A DNA stretch of 64,000 nt from Cognaticolwellia sediminilitoris (lineage in GTDB: Bacteria; Pseudomonadota; Gammaproteobacteria; Enterobacterales; Alteromonadaceae), in assembly GCA_002104535.1 (NCBI GenBank), contig NBOG01000015.1, positions 1,747 through 65,746 on the forward strand, in the 5' to 3' direction. The translations under genes were made by a program, and so were the position numbers. Shown in pieces: positions 53,556 to 63,043 of the stretch. How positions within the stretch are numbered: the first letter of the stretch is position 1; every line of letters starts with the position of its first letter. Under the pieces are notes generated by a model. That model made no database searches and was not told the DNA's origin. It was given only the letters and a program-made list of their open reading frames with translations.

Positions 53556-53629
53556 TGATGCTGTTCCCTAAAGCTTATATATAGCGTTTTTACAACCTAT
53601 GTTGTTGCCCTGCAGCCTTTATTTACCGT

Positions 53630-53650
53630 GGTGTTCACGTAATCAACACC
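53630..53650. promoter_or_regulatory. possible LysR operator
   Basis: GGTGTT (53630-53635), nine bases, and AACACC (53645-53650) form an inverted repeat in the gap between the LysR gene and the aminotransferase gene. The T-N11-A form of LysR sites fits. No experimental support; inference from shape and place. Confidence 0.4.
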
Positions 53651-53803
53651 GTAGTAAAGTTTCCAAAGTGCTTTTGATTAAGTTTTTAGTTAAGTAAATG
53701 GTTAACTTAAGTTAATAATTAATGGATTTAATAACCTATTAAAACATTGATAATGGTGACAAGCAAATCAACGCAGTTATCACCAATAGGTGCTGGGGCA
53801 ATT

Positions 53804-55144
53804 ATGAAAAATACAACAAACAATAACCATGGCATTAGCCAAGCGCAATTAGACGCACACTGGATGGCTTTTACCGGTAATCGTGAATTTAAAAAAGACC
53901 CGCGTATTATTGTTTCAGCTAAAGGTAATTATTATACCGACGCCGATGGCCGACAAATTTTTGATGGTTTATCTGGCTTGTGGACTTGTGGTGCAGGCCA
54001 TAGTCGGCCAGAAATTACCGAGGCGGTTAGCAAGCAAGTTAGCGAACTTGATTATTCGCCTGCCTTTCAATTTGGTCATCCTAAATCGTTCGAGCTTGCG
54101 CATAAAATTACTGAGTTAATGCCTGATGGCCTCAACAAAGTTTTTTTTACTGGCTCAGGCTCTGAATCTGTAGAAACCGCTTTAAAAATTGCCCGTGGTT
54201 ACTGGCGTAAAAAAGGCATGGCAAGTAAAACCCGCTTTATCGGTCGTGCTAAAGGTTATCACGGTGTAAATTTTGGTGGTATCAGTGTTGGTGGTATTGG
54301 CGCAAACCGTGCGCTTTATGGCCAAGGTATAGAGGCGGGTCATTTACCGCATACTTTATTGCCTGAAAATAAATTTACCAAAGGCATGCCTACTGAAGGC
54401 GCGCACCTTGCTAATGAACTCGAAGAAATGGTCGCACTTTATGATGCCTCAAATATTGCTGCGGTTATTGTTGAGCCGCTTGCCGGTTCAGCGGGGGTCA
54501 TTCCACCACCGGTAGGCTACTTAAAACGTTTACGTGAGATTTGTGACAAACATAATATTCTACTTATTTTTGATGAGGTTATCACTGCGTTTGGCCGTAT
54601 GGGTTCAAATACCGGCGCTGAAGAGTTTGGCGTTGTACCTGACATAATGACCGTAGCTAAACAATTAACTAATGGCGTTATTCCGATGGGCGCGGTGATC
54701 GCCAAAGAAGAAATATATGACACCTTTATGGAAACCGGTGGACCTGAATACATGCTTGAATTACCGCATGGCTATACTTATTCAGCACATCCTGTTGCCT
54801 GTGCTGCGGCATTAGCGTCGTTAGATATTTTAAAGCAAGATAATTTACCTGAACGAGTTAAGTCAATTGCGCCATATTTTGAAAAAGTATTGCACACATT
54901 AAAAGACTGCAAGCACGTGGTGGATATTCGCAACTACGGACTTGCCGGCGCACTGACCATTAATGCCGTACCTGGTGAACCGGCTAAACGCCCTTATCAA
55001 ATAGCCATGAAGATGTGGCAAAAAGGTTTTTACGTACGATATGGCGGAGATACCATTCAATTAGGTTTACCGTTTACCACTGAACTTACCGAAATCGACA
55101 GTTTACTTAATGCCTTAGGCGACTCACTTAATTCAGTCGAATAA
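53804..55144 (+). CDS. class III aminotransferase (omega-amino acid:pyruvate type)
   Basis: A 446-residue PLP transaminase. The N-terminal LDAHWMAFTGNREFKKDPRIIVSAKG is characteristic of beta-alanine--pyruvate transaminase. The PLP lysine is near residue 286 (TVAKQLTNGVIPMGA) and the PLP-binding Asp in LLIFDEVITAFGRMG. It probably converts beta-alanine or another omega-amino acid to the semialdehyde. The next gene, mmsA, takes malonate semialdehyde to acetyl-CoA. The start is likely ATG 53804; the frame is open to TTG 53747. Confidence 0.9.
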   Translation: MKNTTNNNHGISQAQLDAHWMAFTGNREFKKDPRIIVSAKGNYYTDADGRQIFDGLSGLWTCGAGHSRPEITEAVSKQVSELDYSPAFQFGHPKSFELAHKITELMPDGLNKVFFTGSGSESVETALKIARGYWRKKGMASKTRFIGRAKGYHGVNFGGISVGGIGANRALYGQGIEAGHLPHTLLPENKFTKGMPTEGAHLANELEEMVALYDASNIAAVIVEPLAGSAGVIPPPVGYLKRLREICDKHNILLIFDEVITAFGRMGSNTGAEEFGVVPDIMTVAKQLTNGVIPMGAVIAKEEIYDTFMETGGPEYMLELPHGYTYSAHPVACAAALASLDILKQDNLPERVKSIAPYFEKVLHTLKDCKHVVDIRNYGLAGALTINAVPGEPAKRPYQIAMKMWQKGFYVRYGGDTIQLGLPFTTELTEIDSLLNALGDSLNSVE

Positions 55145-55219
55145 CCTACTAGCAACTAATATTTTAAATGATGAAAGCATTAACACTTTCATCATGCATA
55201 ACAACTTTAAGGAATTTAC

Positions 55220-56710
55220 ATGAACACAATCGGCCACTTAATTAACGGCGAAATGGTTAACGACACTGCACGCACGCAAGCGGTATTTAACCCAGCAACA
55301 GGCAAAGCAGAAAAACAAGTTGCCTTGGCATCAAAAGCAACGGTTGAACAAGCTATCAGTGCAGCGCAAGCAGCCTACCCAGCATGGCGCAATACTCCGC
55401 CAATTAAACGTGCTCGTGTTATGTTTCGATTTAAAGAGCTTTTAGAGCAAAACGCTGATCATATTTGTAAACTTATCGGTCAAGAGCATGGCAAAATTTC
55501 TCATGATGCTGCCGGTGAGCTTCAGCGCGGTATTGAAAATGTTGAGTTTGCTTGTGGCGCACCAGAATTATTAAAAGGTGAGCACAGCAAAAATGTTGGG
55601 CCGAATATTGACTCATGGAGTGAATTTCAACCGCTAGGCGTTGTTGCCGGTATTACGCCGTTTAACTTCCCTGCGATGGTACCAATGTGGATGTTCCCAC
55701 TGGCTATTGTTTGCGGCAATACCTTTATATTAAAACCTTCGGAGCGCGATCCAAGCTCTACCTTATATATCGCCCAATTATTAAAAGAAGCGGGCTTGCC
55801 AGATGGCGTAATGAATGTAGTAAACGGTGATAAAGAAGCGGTTGATACCTTACTCACTGATCAACGCATTAAAGCGGTTAGTTTTGTTGGTTCAACACCG
55901 ATAGCTGAATACATTTATACCACCGCTAGCGCGAACGGAAAACGTTGTCAGGCATTGGGTGGTGCAAAAAATCACGCGATTGTGATGCCTGATGCCGATA
56001 TGGATAACGCGGTAAATCAATTATTAGGCGCAGCATTTGGCTCTTCAGGTGAACGTTGTATGGCGTTGTCTGTAGCAGTAGCGGTAGGTGACGAAGCCGG
56101 TGATGCTTTAGTGGCTAAAATGACAGAAGCAATGAAAGGCCTAACTGTTGGTGAATACACTAATGCCAATAATGATTTTGGTCCGGTAATTACTGCCGCC
56201 CATAAAGAAAAGGTTAATGGTTTTATTACCAGTGCTCAGTCTCAAGGCGCTGATATTGTGGTTGATGGTCGTAATCCTAAAATTGAAGGTTTTGCTGATG
56301 GTTTCTTTGTTGGCGCAACATTGATTGATAAGGTCTCGACAGAAATGGACAGCTACCAAGCAGAAATCTTTGGACCTGTATTACAAATTGTGCGTGTTAA
56401 AACCATGCAAGAAGCGATGCAATTAATTGACGATCATGAATACGGCAATGGTACTTGTATATTTACACGTGACGGCGAAGCTGCGCGTTATTTCTCAGAT
56501 AACATTCAAGTAGGTATGGTCGGCATTAACGTTCCACTACCTGTGCCGGTTGCTTATCATAGCTTCGGTGGTTGGAAACGTTCACTTTTTGGTGATTTAC
56601 ATGCCTACGGCCCTGATGGCGTACGTTTTTATACCAAACGTAAAACTATTACCCAACGTTGGCCGTCAAGCGGTGTTCGTGAAGGTGTTAGCTTCGCATT
56701 TCCAAGCTAG
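55220..56710 (+). CDS. mmsA: CoA-acylating methylmalonate/malonate semialdehyde dehydrogenase
   Basis: A 496-residue ALDH6 enzyme that oxidises (methyl)malonate semialdehyde to propionyl- or acetyl-CoA with loss of CO2. The active-site Cys is in SSGERCMALSVAVAVGD. The NAD fold is FVGSTPIAEYIY and the typical start is GHLINGEM. It follows the aminotransferase gene by 75 bases in the likely beta-alanine pathway order. AAGGAA precedes the ATG. Confidence 0.95.
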   Translation: MNTIGHLINGEMVNDTARTQAVFNPATGKAEKQVALASKATVEQAISAAQAAYPAWRNTPPIKRARVMFRFKELLEQNADHICKLIGQEHGKISHDAAGELQRGIENVEFACGAPELLKGEHSKNVGPNIDSWSEFQPLGVVAGITPFNFPAMVPMWMFPLAIVCGNTFILKPSERDPSSTLYIAQLLKEAGLPDGVMNVVNGDKEAVDTLLTDQRIKAVSFVGSTPIAEYIYTTASANGKRCQALGGAKNHAIVMPDADMDNAVNQLLGAAFGSSGERCMALSVAVAVGDEAGDALVAKMTEAMKGLTVGEYTNANNDFGPVITAAHKEKVNGFITSAQSQGADIVVDGRNPKIEGFADGFFVGATLIDKVSTEMDSYQAEIFGPVLQIVRVKTMQEAMQLIDDHEYGNGTCIFTRDGEAARYFSDNIQVGMVGINVPLPVPVAYHSFGGWKRSLFGDLHAYGPDGVRFYTKRKTITQRWPSSGVREGVSFAFPS

Positions 56711-56719
56711 TAAGGCGTA

Positions 56720-57496
56720 ATGATTAAGCCAATAACAAGAAATAAAATGGTTATTGGCTTAACCTTAAATAAATACAACGACGGAAGTGCCAAGCTTATG
56801 TCTTCAAGCAAAAGTGAAAATATTGCAACTAGCAGCATCATTAAACTAAGCCAAAACCCTGCAGATTTTGGCAGTGAAGCTGACGAGTTAAGTGCTGATA
56901 TGTTTGTTTCAGTCTTACCTGTTCAACATAGCCACAGCTACTTTGAATGCGAAGAAACTGGCATTTATATTGGCGTGTGGGATACCACTGATATGGTTGA
57001 AGCTGCTGGCCCGTATAGTTGTGATGAATTTATGGTGATTATCGAAGGCGCGGTAGAAATTAAGAATAATAAAACAGGTATAAAACAAACTGTACTGGCC
57101 GGCGAAAGCTTTATTATTCCGCAAGGTTATGACTGCCAATGGCACCAAAGTGGTTACTTGCGTAAATTTTATGTGATTAGCGAGCCGCCAACGCAAACGA
57201 TACCTGAAACTCCCGTTATTGAAAGCATCATAAAATTGCAGTCAAACCAAACCGGACATCAGTATCAACATAATAACTTTGCAGTTGGCATAATCGAAGG
57301 TGATGCAGTTAATAGCGATTTACAGCAAAGTGTTTGCCATACCTTTTATTTTGTTACTCGTGGCGAGTTAGTGCTAACAGAAACAAACGGCGCGACATTA
57401 ACTTGTCGAGCGGGTGATGCTTTTTTCATTCCTAAGGGAACACATTATCACTGTAATGCAACGGCTCTTCTTATCTTGCAATACGTGGAACTCTAA
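56720..57496 (+). CDS. double-cupin protein (EutQ-like)
   Basis: A 258-residue bicupin. The first cupin (about residues 70-150) has GIYIGVWDTTDMVEAAGPYSCDEFMVIIEGAVEI, with the second half GESFIIPQGYDCQWHQSG. The second cupin (about 180-257) has TFYFVTRGELVLTETNG and AGDAFFIPKGTHYHCNA. The first one fits the DUF861/EutQ-like group found with amine or amino acid catabolism genes. The role in this operon is unknown. Spacing to the preceding stop is ten bases and AAGG precedes the ATG. Confidence 0.75.
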   Translation: MIKPITRNKMVIGLTLNKYNDGSAKLMSSSKSENIATSSIIKLSQNPADFGSEADELSADMFVSVLPVQHSHSYFECEETGIYIGVWDTTDMVEAAGPYSCDEFMVIIEGAVEIKNNKTGIKQTVLAGESFIIPQGYDCQWHQSGYLRKFYVISEPPTQTIPETPVIESIIKLQSNQTGHQYQHNNFAVGIIEGDAVNSDLQQSVCHTFYFVTRGELVLTETNGATLTCRAGDAFFIPKGTHYHCNATALLILQYVEL

Positions 57497-57570
57497 CTTT
57501 TATGGAACTCAAAAATATGGCTAATCAAACAAATATAAAAATAATAAATCAGCTTGGTGAGGGCGGTAAG

Positions 57571-59046
57571 ATGAGAGCAAAGCATTTTATAAATGGTCAA
57601 TGGCAAAATGCCGCAAGTAACGAAACTTTTTCAACGATTAATCCCGCTAATGAGCAAGTACTTGCTCACCTGCCTGCTGGTAATAAAGAAGATATTAACG
57701 CGGCAGTAAAAGCGGCACGTCATGCTTTTGATCATGGACCATGGTCAACGCTTAGTGGCGTAGAACGTGGCCAATATTTACAAAAAATGGCCGACATTAT
57801 TAATCGCCGTTTAGAAGAGTTAACTGAATTAGAAGTGCTTGATAATGGTAAACCCTATCCTGAAGCTAAGTGGGATATCGAAGACACGGCTGGCACATTT
57901 GAATTTTATGCCAAACTTGCTGCTGAGCTGGATGATAACTCAGAGCAAATAATTGCGTTGTCTGAGCCGGGTTTTAGTTCTCGCGCTACGAAAGAGCCTA
58001 TTGGTGTTGCCGGCGCTATTATCCCGTGGAATTTTCCCATGTTAATGGCGTCATGGAAAGTAGCCCCAGCACTTGCTGCCGGTTGTACCATGGTATTAAA
58101 ACCGTCAGAAGTTACTTCGTTAACTGCGCTAGCATTAGCAGAAATTGCTGAAGAAGCAGGGCTGCCAGCAGGTGTGTTAAATATTGTGACAGGACTAGGC
58201 GCCGAAGCAGGACAAGCGTTAGTTGAACATAAAGATGTTGATAAACTCGCCTTTACGGGGTCTGTACCAACGGGCTCTAAAATTATGGCGATGGCCGCAA
58301 ATGACATTAAAAATGTCAGCTTAGAGCTTGGCGGTAAATCACCACTAGTGGTGTTTGAAGATACCGATATTGAAAAAGCGGTTGAGTGGATCATGTTTGG
58401 CATTTTCTGGAACCAAGGGCAGGTGTGTTCTGCTACCTCGAGAGTATTAGTGGCTGAAGCTATTTACCCTCAATTGTTGGCGCGTTTAAAAATTGAAGCA
58501 GAGAAAATCACCATAGGTGCCGGCGATATTAAAGGTGTGTTACTTGGGCCTTTAGTCAACGCAACACAGTTTGACAAAGTACAACAAGCTATCGCAAAAG
58601 GTATTAGTGAAGGTGCAACTTTAGTCACCGGCGGAAAACGTCCGGCTAGCTTTACTAAAGGTTATTATTTACAGCCAACAATTTTAACGGATATGGCGCA
58701 AGACAGTTGGATTTGGCAAGAAGAGATATTCGGCCCTGTGGTTTGTGTTAAGCCTTTTAAAACTGAAGCAGAAGCTATCGCGATGGCCAATGACTCACGT
58801 TTTGGATTGGCGGCAGCGGTAATGTCAAAAGACTTAACGCGTTGTGAGCGTGTTGCAAAAGCGTTTAGAGCCGGCATAGTTTGGATTAATTGTTCTCAAC
58901 CGACTTTTGTTGAAGCGCCTTGGGGCGGTTATAAACAATCGGGCATTGGTCGAGAGTTGGGGACTTGGGGCCTGAATAATTATTTAGAGACCAAACAAAT
59001 AACCCGTTATGACAGTGATGAACCTTGGGCTTGGTATATCAAGTAA
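57571..59046 (+). CDS. aldehyde dehydrogenase (aminoaldehyde type)
   Basis: A 491-residue NAD(P)+ aldehyde dehydrogenase. The NAD fold is GSVPTGSKIM, the Glu motif LELGGKSP, and the catalytic Cys in NQGQVCSATSRVL. That last motif resembles plant ALDH10 aminoaldehyde/betaine aldehyde dehydrogenases, so an aminoaldehyde is the likely substrate. The ATG 57571 (MRAKHFINGQW) has GAGG 8 bases upstream and gives a normal length; the frame is open to 57502. It is cotranscribed with the cupin and FAD oxidase. Confidence 0.88.
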   Translation: MRAKHFINGQWQNAASNETFSTINPANEQVLAHLPAGNKEDINAAVKAARHAFDHGPWSTLSGVERGQYLQKMADIINRRLEELTELEVLDNGKPYPEAKWDIEDTAGTFEFYAKLAAELDDNSEQIIALSEPGFSSRATKEPIGVAGAIIPWNFPMLMASWKVAPALAAGCTMVLKPSEVTSLTALALAEIAEEAGLPAGVLNIVTGLGAEAGQALVEHKDVDKLAFTGSVPTGSKIMAMAANDIKNVSLELGGKSPLVVFEDTDIEKAVEWIMFGIFWNQGQVCSATSRVLVAEAIYPQLLARLKIEAEKITIGAGDIKGVLLGPLVNATQFDKVQQAIAKGISEGATLVTGGKRPASFTKGYYLQPTILTDMAQDSWIWQEEIFGPVVCVKPFKTEAEAIAMANDSRFGLAAAVMSKDLTRCERVAKAFRAGIVWINCSQPTFVEAPWGGYKQSGIGRELGTWGLNNYLETKQITRYDSDEPWAWYIK

Positions 59047-59126
59047 CTTAAGTATCAATAAAAGCCAAGTAAGTGGCGATTAGTTTAATCGGGCACTTTA
59101 ATTCTTACTCATTTGTAGAGAACACC

Positions 59127-60542
59127 ATGCAGCAGCATTTATCAGCAATAAAAGATTCGAAATTTTGTCCTATTTGGCATGATCAAGACGATGTACGACC
59201 TGCAGAATTACCTCCGTTATCAGACGATCAAGTTTGTGAACTGCTTATTGTTGGTGGCGGTTTTACTGGCTTATGGGCAGCCCTACAAGTAAAAGAGCGT
59301 CAGCCAGAAGTTGATATTATCTTAATTGAAAAAACCTTTATTGCTGATGGTTCATCTGGACGAAATGGTGGCTTTTTAAATTCGAGTTTAGCCCATGGTG
59401 AAACCAATACCGATCATCATTTTCCGGGCGAAGCTGACAAACTACATGAGCTAGGTCAGCAGAATATGGCTGAGTTACTTGCAACACTTGAGCGTTATAA
59501 CATTGATGCGCGATATGAAAATGTGGGTGAAACTGAGGTCGCGACTGATCAGTATGCTGTTGACGAAATGCGCAAGCATTACCAAGAAGAAAAAGCCGCA
59601 GGCGATGACGTAGTTTGGTTTGATCAAGCACAAATGCAAGCTCAAGTTAACTCACCGACTTATTTAGCAGGTTTATGGCGCAGAGAAGGCAAAGACGGCA
59701 TTGTTGACCCAGCACGTTTATGTTGGGGCTTGAAAAAAGTATTACTCGAACTTGGCGTGCGTATTTTTGAGCATACCCCGCTTGATAGCTGCCAACCATT
59801 AGGCACAGACAAAATGCAGTCTCAATGTCTTGGCTACACCATTACCAGTAAAAAAGTATTAATGGCGACCAATGCTTATCGAAATCCTATTCGCGCTGTG
59901 AGCCGAACAACCATTCCGGTTTGGGATTATCAAATGGCGACCGAGCCACTAAATCAGGCGCAACTTGACGCTATTGGCTGGCATAAAACGCGTCATGCAA
60001 TCGGCAATTACGCCAATATGTTCCATTATTATCGTTTAACTAAAGACAATCGTATTACGTGGGGCGGTGGCGGTGCAGTGCGTTATTACTTTAATAAAGG
60101 CACCGACTTCGCAAAGTATGCTGATATTCCTGAGCGTTTTGAGCAACTATCAAAAGAGTTTTTTCAAACCTTTCCACAACTAGCTGGTCTTAAATTTAGT
60201 CACCGATGGAGTGGTATTATTGCCACATCGACGCGTTTTTGTATGGTGCCAGGAGCGACATACAATAACCGTTTAGCTTGGGCTGTCGGCTATACAGGCT
60301 TAGGCGTTGGCGCTTCCAGGTTTGGTGCGCGCATTGGTATTGAGCTATTGGGTTATCAACCGAGTGAGATATTAAAAATGCAGTTTGTGACGAAAAAACC
60401 GATGCCGTGGGCACCTGAGCCATTTCGTTGGTTTGGCGTTAAGTTTACTCAAAATGCCTTAATTAAAGCGGATCGAAACAACGGTAAACGTGGTTTATGG
60501 TTAAAAATGCTTGATGCGATGAACTTAGGTTTTACTTGTTAA
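59127..60542 (+). CDS. FAD-dependent amine oxidoreductase, PuuB-like (copy 1)
   Basis: A 471-residue DAO-fold protein. The FAD dinucleotide motif is LLIVGGGFTGLWAALQ (about residues 37-52). SSGRNGGFLNSSL is the SGRNGG motif of gamma-glutamylputrescine oxidase-like enzymes. It oxidises an amine to the aldehyde, which the preceding ALDH would take further. The start at ATG 59127 (after GAGA) is preferred over 59073. The protein is longer by ~40 residues than the other two copies. Confidence 0.85.
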   Translation: MQQHLSAIKDSKFCPIWHDQDDVRPAELPPLSDDQVCELLIVGGGFTGLWAALQVKERQPEVDIILIEKTFIADGSSGRNGGFLNSSLAHGETNTDHHFPGEADKLHELGQQNMAELLATLERYNIDARYENVGETEVATDQYAVDEMRKHYQEEKAAGDDVVWFDQAQMQAQVNSPTYLAGLWRREGKDGIVDPARLCWGLKKVLLELGVRIFEHTPLDSCQPLGTDKMQSQCLGYTITSKKVLMATNAYRNPIRAVSRTTIPVWDYQMATEPLNQAQLDAIGWHKTRHAIGNYANMFHYYRLTKDNRITWGGGGAVRYYFNKGTDFAKYADIPERFEQLSKEFFQTFPQLAGLKFSHRWSGIIATSTRFCMVPGATYNNRLAWAVGYTGLGVGASRFGARIGIELLGYQPSEILKMQFVTKKPMPWAPEPFRWFGVKFTQNALIKADRNNGKRGLWLKMLDAMNLGFTC

Positions 60543-60581
60543 TGGGTATTTGAAACGTTCAAAATTAGACAGCTAAGACGT

Positions 60582-60608
60582 AAAAAAGGATCTTGTTGAT
60601 CCTTTTTT
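60582..60608 (+). terminator. terminator of the amine operon
   Basis: AAAAAAGGATC (60582-60592) and GATCCTTTTTT (60598-60608) form an 11-bp stem with a 5-base loop and T tail, 40 bases after the oxidase stop. It marks the end of the aminotransferase-mmsA-cupin-ALDH-oxidase run. Confidence 0.88.
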
Positions 60609-60637
60609 TTGGTCTGAATAATCTGGTGAGCAGTTAG

Positions 60638-61138
60638 CTAATACCAGCGAACAACATTCATCGCCAATTCTAATACTTTTTCCATCCGACTGCTTTCTTG
60701 GGTAGGCATAAATCTATGCTTTGGTGAATCAATAGTTGGCGCGGTATTTTTTTCAACCATATAAGCTCTAAGTAAAGCTAATTCTCTTTCTGATAACTCG
60801 TTATCTTGCATTTTTTCTAACTCGCCTGTATCTAACCAAATACCTGCACAGCCGGGGCACTCATCAATTTCTATAACTTTTAAAGGACTATAGTAGCGTC
60901 TCATCATTACCGTATCGGAGCATTTCGGGCAACTAATTCTTTCCCTTTCATTAGGTAAGCTTTTAGAGAATTGCTTGAGATGATTTACTAAAGCATTGCC
61001 TCTAGGATCTTTTGAGCTTTTAAAGTTATCTAATTCAAAGTTATCAAAAAATACACCACCACAACTTTCAGATACTTCTACTTTGATACCACCAACTTTT
61101 ATGGTTTTTAGTACAGTGCCTGTTCTAGGACATTTCAT
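60638..61138 (-). CDS. TFIIB-type zinc-finger domain protein
   Basis: A 166-residue protein with two zf-TFIIB-like parts: MKCPRTGTVLKTIKVGGIKVEVSESCGGVFFDNFELDNF (about 1-40) and SCPKCSDTVMMRRYYSPLKVIEIDECPGCAGIWLDTGELEKM (about 70-115). The second has the CxxC pairs of a zinc ribbon; the first has only CPRT and ESCGG. The function is unknown, and no DNA-binding evidence is visible. The start at the ATG ending at 61138 has AAGGA 9 bases upstream; the frame is open to 61228. Confidence 0.8.
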   Translation of the reverse strand: MKCPRTGTVLKTIKVGGIKVEVSESCGGVFFDNFELDNFKSSKDPRGNALVNHLKQFSKSLPNERERISCPKCSDTVMMRRYYSPLKVIEIDECPGCAGIWLDTGELEKMQDNELSERELALLRAYMVEKNTAPTIDSPKHRFMPTQESSRMEKVLELAMNVVRWY

Positions 61139-61381
61139 TAATGACATTCCTTGTTTGTTAATATGGTTAAAGCATTTGTATGAATTACTTATATAATTAA
61201 CTATGCCACTGAGGATAATCTCAAGCAAATATTACTTTAACAATATCAATGGTTAATTAGTTTCAGAGTTTGATTGCAAGAGGTTTTTGTTAAGCGCTAC
61301 GTATGCCTAAATTGCTTGAGGTTTTTGGCGATAAAATGGATGTGATGATGCTCATTGAGGCAAAGAAAAAGTGGGTTTTAG

Positions 61382-61400
61382 ATTAATGTGTATCTGACCC
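61382..61400. repeat. 19-base dispersed repeat, copy 2
   Basis: ATTAATGTGTATCTGACCC, identical to 41348-41366 in the same orientation. Flanking AAAAAGTGGG (61366-61375) and CCCACTTTTT form an extra inverted pair around it. It lies 21 bases beyond the stop of the second PuuB-like gene on the minus strand. Confidence 0.7.
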
Positions 61401-61420
61401 CACTTTTTATTTTTGTGGTT

Positions 61421-62713
61421 TTAAAAACCTAATTTGTCTCTAACACCGTAATACCAAGCACCCATCATTACCGCGGGTACTCTCATTAATCTTCCGCCAG
61501 GGAAGTTATAATGTGGCAGGTTAGCAAAGACATCAAAACGGCTATGTTCGCCACTAATAGCTTCAGCTAATAGTTTTCCACCTAAGTGTGAGGTATTAAC
61601 ACCATGGCCGCTGTAGCCTTGCGTGTAGTAGATGTTGTTGCCGATTTTACCTAACTGCGGTAAACGACTCATGGTCAGTAAGAAGTCCCCACCCCAAGCA
61701 TAATCAAGTTTATAGTCTTTCATTGCTGGGAAAATTTTATCCATGTGCGGCTTTAAAAATCGTTTAATGCTCGCTGGATCGCCACCACCATAAGTAACGC
61801 CGCCGCCAAATAATAAACGGTTATCAGCAGTTACACGGTAATAATCTAATTTATAGTTTACATCTTCAACACAGTAATCTGACGGAATTAGCGACTTCGC
61901 TAATGCTTCTGGTAGTACTTCGGTTGTCACGATTTGCGTGCCACATGGCATAGACTTTTTCGCAAGTTCAGGTTGTAAGTTACCCATGTAAGCGTTGCCG
62001 GCTAACACTAAGGTTTTAGCGGTTACACGACCTTGTGCTGTTTTAACGATAACAGACTCGTTTAAGCCGTCTTTAACTTGCTCAATATCGATGACTTTTG
62101 ATTCTTCAAATACTTTACCGCCAATCGAGGTCAGCGCAGCCGCTTCACCTAATGCTAGTTTTAATGGGTGAATGTGGCCACAATGATTATCGACTAAACC
62201 TCCAACATAAGCGTCAGTATCCACCACTTTACGGATACTTTGAGCATCAACCATTTCTAATTTTTTGTTTCCAAAACGCTCCCACAGCGCTTTTTTAGCA
62301 ACTAGCTCTTTCATTTGCTTGTCAGTAAAAGCTGCAAAAAATCCGCCTTGTTTGTAATCACAATCAATGTTGTAACGTTTAATTAAATCACGAATACAAT
62401 CAGCACCCTCAAACGCCATGTCGCCTAGGGCTTGTGCCGTTGTTTGACCATAATGCTTTTCAATGTGATCAATATCACGGCTAAAACTATTAACTAATTG
62501 ACCACCATTTCGTCCTGAAGCGCCAAAGCCAATTTTACAGCCTTCAAGCAAGGTTACTTCATAGCCTTTTTCACGCAACGCTATAGCGGTTGATAAGCCA
62601 CTATAACCGCCACCAACAACGCAGATGTCAGTGCTATGCTCGCCGACTAATTGTGGGTAATCCACAGCTCTATTACTTGAGGCTGCATAATATGAATCTG
62701 GATATTGGCTCAT
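61421..62713 (-). CDS. puuB: gamma-glutamylputrescine oxidoreductase-like FAD enzyme (PuuB-like, copy 2)
   Basis: A 430-residue DAO-fold oxidoreductase with the right length for PuuB. The FAD motif is ICVVGGGYSGLSTAIALREKGYEVTLLEG (about 30-58), then GFGASGRNGGQL. C-terminal GYSGHGVNTSHLGGKLLAEAI is the second FAD motif. Likely oxidises gamma-glutamylputrescine or a similar amine. It is upstream-facing to the PuuR-like gene (63044) on the same strand. The ribosome site AGGAGAAAACC precedes the ATG. Confidence 0.88.
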   Translation of the reverse strand: MSQYPDSYYAASSNRAVDYPQLVGEHSTDICVVGGGYSGLSTAIALREKGYEVTLLEGCKIGFGASGRNGGQLVNSFSRDIDHIEKHYGQTTAQALGDMAFEGADCIRDLIKRYNIDCDYKQGGFFAAFTDKQMKELVAKKALWERFGNKKLEMVDAQSIRKVVDTDAYVGGLVDNHCGHIHPLKLALGEAAALTSIGGKVFEESKVIDIEQVKDGLNESVIVKTAQGRVTAKTLVLAGNAYMGNLQPELAKKSMPCGTQIVTTEVLPEALAKSLIPSDYCVEDVNYKLDYYRVTADNRLLFGGGVTYGGGDPASIKRFLKPHMDKIFPAMKDYKLDYAWGGDFLLTMSRLPQLGKIGNNIYYTQGYSGHGVNTSHLGGKLLAEAISGEHSRFDVFANLPHYNFPGGRLMRVPAVMMGAWYYGVRDKLGF

Positions 62714-63043
62714 GGTTTTCTCCTGCTTTATCTTACTTTAGATAGCAAAGCTGTTTGATATTTTGAACGTTAGGGGAGGCATTCTATGTCAATTATTCAC
62801 AACAATAAAGCTGAAACGGCTATAAAAACACCTGAAGTGTAAAATATATTGAATTTTTTGGGCGTTATTGCCCATTAATAAATTAATCAATGAAAACGTA
62901 TTAGCTTTATTATGCGCTAATTTTATCGATCACCAAGTTTATGAAGAAATTAATTATTAGTTTATAAGTGTTGATCACTGACAGGGAGCTATAACGGGAG
63001 AAAATGGGCTATTTCAATAAAATTGTATAACCCATTTTGAGCT
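62714..63043. other. intergenic region, puuB-like / puuR-like
   Basis: About 330 AT-rich bases with no frame longer than ~40 codons and no clear palindrome. It should contain the puuB-like promoter. Confidence 0.35.

Noticed and set aside
57906-58403. 165-codon open frame antisense to the aldehyde dehydrogenase
   Set aside because: It is opposite conserved ALDH motifs, is Ser/Ala/Pro-rich and has no start signal. It is a shadow frame.
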